In this document: in pieces, positions 1-4,506 of the stretch
Numbering within the stretch: position 1 is the stretch's first letter
Layout: every line of letters starts with the position of its first letter
Notes under the pieces: model-generated
Databases searched by the model: none
What the model was told of the DNA's origin: nothing
What the model saw: only the letters and a program-made list of their open reading frames with translations
Origin: RGIG6904 sp024680835
GTDB lineage: Bacteria > Bacillota > Clostridia > Lachnospirales > Lachnospiraceae
Length of the DNA stretch: 5,495 bases
Direction of reading: 5' to 3'
Assembly (NCBI GenBank): GCA_024680835.1
Contig: JAILBP010000044.1
Coordinates: forward strand, 1 to 5,495
Program-made: the position numbers and the translations under genes

Positions 1-1
1 G

Positions 2-475
2 TTGCCCGGTGTCAAGGCTTTGGTCCTTACCACCTTCGATGATGAGGAGACCATAGACAAGGCAATGAAGAGCGGTGCTGACGGCTATATCCTGAAAGAG
101 ATGGATGACGACAGGATCACCGCCGCCATCAAAAATGTTTACGCAGGCATAGGAGTGTTCGGCGGTAGCGTCCTCTCCTATATGAGGGAACATATCACGG
201 CAGCAGGAGCAGGTGAAGTCCGTAATACAGGTACCGGTGGCATAAGCGGCAAGCCTTCGGGTAAAGCGGACGAAACGGAACTGGCTCTCACGGACAGGGA
301 GCGGGATATCATAAGGCTTGTAGCCCAGGGCTATGACAATAAAGAGATTGCCGCCGAGTTATATCTGGCGGAGGGAACAGTCAGAAATCAGGTGTCCAGA
401 CTTTTGGAGAAAACAGAATTGAAGGATCGTACCCAGCTTGCCGTGTATGCAGTAAAACACGGGCTGGATGAATAA
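2..475 (+). CDS. NarL/FixJ-family response regulator, 5' truncated by window edge
   Basis: This is the C-terminal part of a two-component response regulator. The frame is open to the left edge, so the TTG at base 2 is probably internal and the phosphoacceptor aspartate lies outside the window. Counting from base 2, residues 4-58 are the second half of a receiver domain: strand LVLTTF carries the conserved switch Thr, and GADGYILKE carries the conserved Lys (residue 32). A Gly/Ser-rich linker of about 35 residues follows. Residues 96-154 form a LuxR-type helix-turn-helix, with LTDRERDIIRLVAQG, then NKEIAAELYLAEGTVRNQV as the recognition part. By family, phosphorylation by a sensor kinase, probably encoded upstream, would promote dimerisation and DNA binding. 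The LTTFDDEE motif resembles DesR/DegU-like regulators of Bacillota. Target genes cannot be read from the sequence. The gene ends in TAA and is followed by a strong terminator, so it is the last gene of its transcript. Confidence 0.93.
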   Translation: MPGVKALVLTTFDDEETIDKAMKSGADGYILKEMDDDRITAAIKNVYAGIGVFGGSVLSYMREHITAAGAGEVRNTGTGGISGKPSGKADETELALTDRERDIIRLVAQGYDNKEIAAELYLAEGTVRNQVSRLLEKTELKDRTQLAVYAVKHGLDE

Positions 476-496
476 ATATATCAGTTAGCTTATCAT

Positions 497-533
497 GAAG
501 TTGGGGCAAATATATTTGCCCCAACTTCTTTTT
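497..533 (+). terminator. Rho-independent terminator of the response regulator transcript
   Basis: A perfect 32-bp palindrome (497-528; half-site GAAGTTGGGGCAAAT) is followed directly by five T residues (529-533). It lies 22 nt after the response regulator stop codon and 36 nt from the 3' end of the convergent ATPase gene. The RNA would form a stem of about 14 bp with a very short A/T loop. Only the + strand side has a T-run. On the - strand the palindrome is followed by mixed sequence, so it should work poorly, if at all, as a terminator for the ATPase gene. Confidence 0.9.
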
Positions 534-568
534 ATACTATTGACCGAAAGAACAAAAGCCGATTTGGG

Positions 569-2179
569 TTATTTACTGAATAAGGTGGCGAACAGTCCGC
601 GCCCCATGCTGGCTCCGACGTTGCCGCCCAGGGTCTTTCCGAACTTTCCGAACTGGCTTCCGAAGTTTTTGCCCACTTCCCGGCCTATGGTGCCGGTCAC
701 GGTGTTGCCTACGGATTTCGCGGCTTTTTTGGCTGCAGCGCTTTGTTTCTCTTTCGCCTTTTGGGCTGCGGCCTCGGCCTTCTGTTCCTCTTTAATTCTC
801 TGTTTTTCTGCAGCAGCCTCCTCCTTCAACCTCTGTTTTTCGGCTTCGGCTTCTGCTTTGAGACGCTCGGCCTCCTCGGCGTCCGCGATGCCCTTCCTCA
901 TCAGGAATTCGTAAGCTGAATCGGGGTCAACACTCTCATAGTATTTGCTGTAGAAAAGACTGCCCTTTATCAGGGAGTCGCGTCTGGCATCATCGATGGC
1001 TCCGAATTTGGACTGTGGCGGCAGGATATATGTTTTCTGGGCAATGCCCGGAATTCCGTTCTCATCCGGGAAGGATACCACGGCCTCACCGGTACCGAGG
1101 TTTAAGATGGTATCAAAGGTATTGAATGCAGGATTTTCGCGGTAGGATTCCGCTGCTGCCTTAACTGCTTTCTGATCCGCCGGAGTATATGCATGAAGAC
1201 CGTGCTGAACTTTATTGGCCAGCTGTGCCAGAACTCCGTCCGGAATGTCTTTGGGATTCTGGGTGCAGAAGTAAACACCTACTCCCTTTGAACGTACCAG
1301 CTTGACTACCTGCTCGATCTTCTCCAGGAGCGGCTTCGGGGCATCCTTGAAGAGAAGATGTGCCTCATCAAAGAAGAATACCATCTTGGGTTTTTCCATG
1401 TCTCCCACCTCGGGCAGTCTTTCGAAAAGCTCTGACAAAAGGTAGAGCAGGAATGTTGAATACAGGCGTGTGTCGTTTATCAGTGATGAGCTGTCCAGAA
1501 TATTGATCATGCCGCGGCCGCCTTCTCCGATGGAGAAAAAGTCTGTGATATTGATGGCGGGCTCTCCAAAGAAGGTTTCACCGCCTGCGGTCTCTAAGTT
1601 TACCAGAGCCCGGATGATCACGGATATGGACTGGGGGCTCATCTTGCCGTACTCACCCTCGAATTCCGCGTGATTTTCGGAGACATAGTTTAACATGGAC
1701 TTTAAGTCCTTGGTGTCTATGAGTAAAAGGTTATTGTCATCTGCGATCTTGAACACGATGGATAAGATGTCGGACTGCAGGGGATTGAGATCCATCAGCC
1801 TAGCCAGCAGTAAGGGTCCCATCTCAGATATGGTGGTACGCAGCTGAATGCCCTTCTGTCCGTATACATCCCAGAGGGTGACGGGATATCCCTGCATGTG
1901 GAAATCCGTCTCACCAAGCTTAAATCGCTCTATGCGCATCAGCATATCTGCATTTTCACTGCCGCCCTCGGAAAGACCTGCTATATCGCCTTTGACATCT
2001 GCCAGAAATACAGGCACGCCCATGTCTGAAAAGCTCTCAGCCATGACTTTCAGGGTCACGGTTTTGCCTGTGCCGGTCGCGCCGGCCACCAGACCATGGC
2101 GGTTTGCCATTTTGGGCAGCATACATATTTTTTCGCCTGCGTCATTGATGCCGATCCAGATTTTATTATCGTTATACAT
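569..2179 (-). CDS. yjgR: HerA-like P-loop ATPase, YjgR/DUF853 family
   Basis: This encodes a 536-residue cytoplasmic ATPase of the FtsK/HerA superfamily. It resembles E. coli YjgR, as I recall that protein, over residues 1 to about 428. Visible motifs are MANRHGLVAGATGTGKT (Walker A at 33-40), VFLADVKGD (57-65), GPLLLARLMDLN, KMVFFFDEAHLLF (Walker B with Asp271-Glu272), RSKGVGVYFCTQNPKDIP (sensor-like Gln307) and DQKAVKAAAE. The YjgR cellular role is not established; HerA relatives are hexameric DNA translocases, so DNA pumping is only an inference. The ATG at 2177-2179 was chosen over one 10 codons upstream because AGGAG (2186-2190) sits 6 nt before it and YjgR proteins begin near here. The tail is distinctive: an Ala/Glu/Lys/Gln coiled coil at about 433-488 with a repeated 11-residue unit (AEKQRLKEE, AEKQRIKEE), then a Gly-rich segment (491-536). 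The E. coli protein is about 500 residues with a different linker here. It is convergent with the response regulator and transcribed divergently from the secreted-protein gene. Confidence 0.93.
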   Translation of the reverse strand: MYNDNKIWIGINDAGEKICMLPKMANRHGLVAGATGTGKTVTLKVMAESFSDMGVPVFLADVKGDIAGLSEGGSENADMLMRIERFKLGETDFHMQGYPVTLWDVYGQKGIQLRTTISEMGPLLLARLMDLNPLQSDILSIVFKIADDNNLLLIDTKDLKSMLNYVSENHAEFEGEYGKMSPQSISVIIRALVNLETAGGETFFGEPAINITDFFSIGEGGRGMINILDSSSLINDTRLYSTFLLYLLSELFERLPEVGDMEKPKMVFFFDEAHLLFKDAPKPLLEKIEQVVKLVRSKGVGVYFCTQNPKDIPDGVLAQLANKVQHGLHAYTPADQKAVKAAAESYRENPAFNTFDTILNLGTGEAVVSFPDENGIPGIAQKTYILPPQSKFGAIDDARRDSLIKGSLFYSKYYESVDPDSAYEFLMRKGIADAEEAERLKAEAEAEKQRLKEEAAAEKQRIKEEQKAEAAAQKAKEKQSAAAKKAAKSVGNTVTGTIGREVGKNFGSQFGKFGKTLGGNVGASMGRGLFATLFSK

Positions 2180-2281
2180 TTTTTTCTCCTGTCTATGCGA
2201 TGAAATCACAGCGTATCAGGTACAAGTATGTGACTGTGCCGGGATACACTTATTAACAGCTGCGAACTGTAACAACAAGTA

Positions 2282-2298
2282 TACATTTACAGAATGTA
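2282..2298. repeat. Short inverted repeat in the ATPase leader
   Basis: TACATT-TACAG-AATGTA is a perfect 6-bp inverted repeat with a 5-nt spacer, about 16 nt downstream of the predicted ATPase transcription start. It could be an operator half-site pair or a small RNA hairpin, but it is short and AT-rich enough to arise by chance. Confidence 0.3.
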
Positions 2299-2320
2299 AG
2301 GTTGAACCCTACACTGAATA

Positions 2321-2349
2321 TTTATAACATACTTTGAATCGTATTTCAA
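2321..2349 (-). promoter_or_regulatory. Sigma-A-type promoter for the YjgR-like ATPase gene
   Basis: On the - strand, TTGAAA (2349-2344) and TATAAA (2326-2321) are separated by exactly 17 bp, and the -10 is preceded by TGT, giving an extended -10 element. Transcription would start near 2314, leaving a leader of roughly 135 nt before the ATPase start codon. This is a pattern match by eye; no start site has been measured. Confidence 0.65.
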
Positions 2350-2368
2350 TAATATCAAAAAACTGCGG

Positions 2369-2397
2369 TTGTATAAATCACCGGGCTATGTTATACT
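2369..2397 (+). promoter_or_regulatory. Sigma-A-type promoter for the secreted FnIII protein gene
   Basis: TTGTAT (2369-2374) and TATACT (2392-2397) are separated by 17 bp, with TG one base before the -10 (TGTTATACT), so this is an extended -10 promoter. The start site would be near 2404, about 116 nt before the chosen start codon. Its -35 lies only 19 bp from the -35 of the divergent ATPase promoter, so one bound regulator could influence both. Confidence 0.7.
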
Positions 2398-2406
2398 GAA
2401 ACACAA

Positions 2407-2476
2407 GTTTGTTGCTGAAAACAAACCGAAGAAGAAGGGATATAATGAGATGGAACCATCATGACGAAGTCATGAT
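2407..2476 (+). promoter_or_regulatory. Structured 5' leader with two hairpins ahead of the secreted-protein gene
   Basis: The leader carries two perfect inverted repeats. The first, GTTTGTT (2407-2413) with AACAAAC (2420-2426), has a 6-nt loop and begins almost at the predicted transcript 5' end. The second, ATCATGAC (2458-2465) with GTCATGAT (2469-2476), has a 3-nt GAA loop and ends about 30 nt before the ribosome binding site. A purine-rich AAGAAGGGA lies between them. The first may stabilise the transcript's 5' end and the second may be a protein- or RNA-binding site, but both roles are guesses. I could not match the leader to a known riboswitch consensus. Confidence 0.45.
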
Positions 2477-2504
2477 CTGTAATGGTTTGCCGGTACATAT
2501 TATA

Positions 2505-2513
2505 AAGGGAGGG
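2505..2513 (+). promoter_or_regulatory. Strong ribosome binding site deciding the start at 2520
   Basis: AAGGGAGGG sits 6-7 nt before ATG 2520-2522. It is the best Shine-Dalgarno match in the leader and supports this start over in-frame ATGs at 2445 and 2472. Confidence 0.8.
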
Positions 2514-2519
2514 CAAAAA

Positions 2520-3557
2520 ATGAAAAATAAGATCTTGGCATTTTTTTTGGTGTGCGCGATTGCCGTTACGGGAATATCTACGGTGGCCCAGGCGTTTGAT
2601 GACAATGATGAGACCATGGAGACTGCTACTGAGATCACTATGGGTGACTCCATAGTGGGTGAGAATGAGCTGGCCTTGGATACCAGCGGATCCAGGGAAT
2701 CTTATGATGTGGATTGCTATAAATTCACCATTGATAAAGAGCAGTGGGTAAACCTTACCGTAACACCGCACTATGACGGCCTCAGCTATACGGTCATCGG
2801 TTCTGACGGATATACCCAGCTTGCGTGGGATGTGGGAATGGGACCCGAGGCAGAGGGCGGTATCAGTGAAAAGCTTGCTGCAGGAACCTATTATGTTGAG
2901 ATCAAAGCCACATGGCCGAACAGAACCGGTAAATATACAATTGCTCTATCCAATAAAGGCGCCAAGTTTGATAAGACACCGCTGCTCTTCCAGGCTGGTA
3001 CCAATGCAAAACGCACGAAGATAAACCTTTCCTGGGATGAGGTGGATGAGGCTGACGGTTATATAGTATATCAATTCAACAAGAACACCAAGAAATTCAA
3101 GAAGATCAAGACTACCAAAAAGACCAAAGCTACAGTTACAAATCTTAAGACCGAGACGGAATACAGATTTAAGGTTACAGCTTATATCAAGGTCAGTGGG
3201 AAACTGATAGAAGGCGAACCCACCGAAGTACGTTCGGTATGGACAAACCCGAAAAAACCGGGCAGCACCAAGATTACGGGTATCACTAAGGGAGATAAGA
3301 CTACAGCGGACGGTTACCCTGTCAGAATTTTTACTCTCAAATGGGATAAAGCGAAGGATGCAACAGGGTACTATGTTTACGGCAAGGTCGGAGCAGAGGA
3401 TTACAAGCTTTTGGAAACCACGAGTGTCAATGAAGCGTATCTGTATGCAGGCGTAGGATTCAGCTATAAACTCTATGTTGTGCCTTATCGCTCTAAGAAC
3501 GGATACACCACGAAGGGTGAGAAATCGGCGGTATATACTACCTCGAAGATGGATTGA
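2520..3557 (+). CDS. Secreted protein: signal peptide, PPC-like domain, two FnIII-like domains
   Basis: This 345-residue exported protein belongs to no named family I recognise. Residues 1-25 are a classical Sec signal peptide: MKNK, a hydrophobic core ILAFFLVCAIAV, and an AQA/FDD cleavage site for signal peptidase I. There is no lipobox. Residues 26 to about 145 resemble a bacterial pre-peptidase C-terminal (PPC) beta domain: an acidic N-terminus DDNDETMETATEI, then DVDCYKFTID, and LAAGTYYVEIKA near its end. Two fibronectin-III-like domains follow at about 150-243 and 245-341, each with the matched motif LSWDEVDEADGYIVY or LKWDKAKDATGYYVYG. The first contains a markedly Lys-rich strand and loop (187-203). 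No sortase motif, cell-wall repeat, membrane anchor or catalytic motif was seen, so it is probably released or loosely wall-bound, acting in adhesion, polymer binding or as a scaffold. The structured upstream leader suggests post-transcriptional control. Domain calls are by pattern and could be other Ig-like folds. Confidence 0.88.
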   Translation: MKNKILAFFLVCAIAVTGISTVAQAFDDNDETMETATEITMGDSIVGENELALDTSGSRESYDVDCYKFTIDKEQWVNLTVTPHYDGLSYTVIGSDGYTQLAWDVGMGPEAEGGISEKLAAGTYYVEIKATWPNRTGKYTIALSNKGAKFDKTPLLFQAGTNAKRTKINLSWDEVDEADGYIVYQFNKNTKKFKKIKTTKKTKATVTNLKTETEYRFKVTAYIKVSGKLIEGEPTEVRSVWTNPKKPGSTKITGITKGDKTTADGYPVRIFTLKWDKAKDATGYYVYGKVGAEDYKLLETTSVNEAYLYAGVGFSYKLYVVPYRSKNGYTTKGEKSAVYTTSKMD

Positions 3558-3581
3558 TTTTGCTTTATTCATGTTTATGAT
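3554..3581 (+). promoter_or_regulatory. Possible promoter for the PHP gene, overlapping the upstream stop codon
   Basis: TTGATT (3554-3559) and TATGAT (3576-3581) are 16 bp apart. A start near 3588 would place the terminator-like hairpin at the very 5' end of the transcript. The match is moderate and it lies in an AT-rich patch, so it may be fortuitous. No promoter fits between the hairpin T-run and the PHP ribosome binding site. Confidence 0.35.
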
Positions 3582-3589
3582 CAGTGCCG

Positions 3590-3640
3590 GACCGGATCAG
3601 TTTTGTCGCATGTGATGTGCAGACTGATCCAGTCTTTTTT
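3590..3640 (+). terminator. Terminator-like hairpin between the secreted-protein and PHP genes
   Basis: GACCGGATCAG (3590-3600) pairs with CTGATCCAGTC (3624-3634), 10 of 11 positions matching around one C-A mismatch, followed by six T residues (3635-3640). The loop of 23 nt is rather long. It most likely ends the secreted-protein transcript. Competing pairings exist: AGACT/AGTCT (3621-3635), and an upstream GATCAGT (3579-3585) that can also pair with ACTGATC (3623-3629). The T-run ends only 23 nt before the PHP start codon, so this element must be bypassed or regulated if the PHP gene is read from upstream. Confidence 0.7.
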
Positions 3641-3663
3641 ATAGTGATTTTTCAGAGGTAAAA

Positions 3664-4401
3664 ATGAGAAAACTAAAACTACCGCAGGGATTTGAATATG
3701 CGTACGAGACGCACCTGCATACAAGCGAGGCCAGTGCCTGTGCCAGGAGTACGGGTGCGGAGATGGCGCGCGCACATAAAGAAGCCGGATACACCGGCAT
3801 TATAGTGACAGATCATTTTTTTTACGGAAACACGCGCATAGACAGAAAGCTGCCATGGAGAGACTGGGTGGAGCAGTTTTGCCTTGGATATGAGCACGCC
3901 AGGGAGGAGGGGGACCGCATAGGTCTGCAGGTATTCTTTGGCTGGGAGGCAAATTATCAGGGCACGGAATTTCTGATCAATGGTCTGTCTCCGGAATGGC
4001 TCTACGCTCACCCCGAGATCGTGGATGCCACTATCCCGGAGCAGTTTGAGATGGTTCACGAGGCTGGAGGCATGGTGGTGCACTGTCATCCCTTCAGGGA
4101 GGAGCCGTATATCCCCGAGATCAGACTTTTCCCGGAGTATATCGATGCGGTGGAGACGGTGAATGCAACCCACAGCAGCGTATACAGCAAGTCGCACAAT
4201 GATCCCGAATTTGACGTGAAGGCACAGGCTTACGCAAAAGAGCATGATTTCCCTTGCACCGCCGGTTCCGACGTGCACAGTACCGAGGTGTTGTGCGGAG
4301 GCATTGCATTTTCACGAAAGCTTGCAGATTCCGCGGATTATATAAAAGCTGTAATGCACAGGGAAGAAAGAGTTCTTCTGACCGGAAATGAAGGCGCATA
4401 A
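3664..4401 (+). CDS. PHP-domain metal-dependent phosphoesterase
   Basis: This is a complete 245-residue soluble protein of the PHP (polymerase and histidinol phosphatase) superfamily. The metal-binding motifs appear in family order: ETHLHTS (His17, His19), VTDHFF (Asp50, His51), FGWEANY (Glu95), VVHCHPF (His140, His142) and AGSDVHS (Asp203, His205). These would hold a multinuclear metal site in a TIM-like barrel that hydrolyses phosphate esters. The substrate cannot be told from sequence. It lacks clear signs of being the histidine-pathway HisK, and no histidine genes are adjacent; a nucleotide, oligonucleotide or sugar phosphate are all possible. The start ATG has AGAGG 5 nt upstream (3654-3658) and the protein begins close to the first PHP strand, so nothing is missing. 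No membrane segment or signal peptide. It follows a terminator-like hairpin and precedes the LacI-like sensor gene by 105 nt on the same strand, so co-transcription with the latter is plausible but not certain. Confidence 0.9.
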   Translation: MRKLKLPQGFEYAYETHLHTSEASACARSTGAEMARAHKEAGYTGIIVTDHFFYGNTRIDRKLPWRDWVEQFCLGYEHAREEGDRIGLQVFFGWEANYQGTEFLINGLSPEWLYAHPEIVDATIPEQFEMVHEAGGMVVHCHPFREEPYIPEIRLFPEYIDAVETVNATHSSVYSKSHNDPEFDVKAQAYAKEHDFPCTAGSDVHSTEVLCGGIAFSRKLADSADYIKAVMHREERVLLTGNEGA

Positions 4402-4426
4402 GATTGCAGGATAGTGCCACTTTTTA

Positions 4427-4447
4427 CGGAAAACGGGTGTGTTTCCG
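4427..4447 (+). repeat. Hairpin in the PHP to LacI-like intergenic gap
   Basis: CGGAAA (4427-4432) pairs with TTTCCG (4442-4447) around a 9-nt loop. The right arm can instead pair over 8 bp with ACCGGAAA (4381-4388) in the end of the PHP gene. No T-run follows, so it is not an intrinsic terminator; it may be an RNA processing or stability element, or chance. No convincing promoter was found in the gap 4402-4506. Confidence 0.35.
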
Positions 4448-4494
4448 GTGAAGGCTGGTATGAAAATATTTAATGGGGCGATCACAACATTTAC

Positions 4495-4499
4495 AGGAG
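4495..4499 (+). promoter_or_regulatory. Ribosome binding site for the LacI-like sensor gene
   Basis: AGGAG lies 7 nt before ATG 4507-4509. It fixes the start of a protein that has no DNA-binding head, arguing that the missing head is not an artefact of choosing a late start. Confidence 0.8.
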
Positions 4500-4506
4500 C
4501 TTGTTT

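Noticed and set aside
495..914. 139-codon + strand open frame beginning inside the palindrome
   Set aside because: It starts within the terminator with no ribosome binding site and lies opposite the well-supported coiled-coil tail of the ATPase; its Phe/Ser/Ala-rich product is a reverse-strand shadow.
2302..2330. TTGAAC with TAACAT as a + strand promoter
   Set aside because: The -10 is poor and the site overlaps the stronger - strand ATPase promoter; probably chance in AT-rich sequence.
2441..2446. Perfect TATAAT hexamer as a second promoter for the secreted-protein gene
   Set aside because: No acceptable -35 lies 16-18 bp upstream; the nearest TTG-like hexamer (2412-2417) is 23 bp away. 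The promoter at 2369-2397 is much better.
2404..2519. Cyclic di-GMP or other known riboswitch in the secreted-protein leader
   Set aside because: The conserved cores I know for the GEMM class were not found; the hairpins are simple inverted repeats.
2946..4278. Long - strand frames opposite the secreted-protein and PHP genes (2946-3572 and 3679-4278)
   Set aside because: The + strand proteins here have clear domain motifs and ribosome binding sites, while the - strand products show none.
4402..4506. Promoter for the LacI-like gene (TTTCCG ... TATTTA region)
   Set aside because: Neither hexamer matches well enough; an AT-rich patch alone was not accepted as a promoter.
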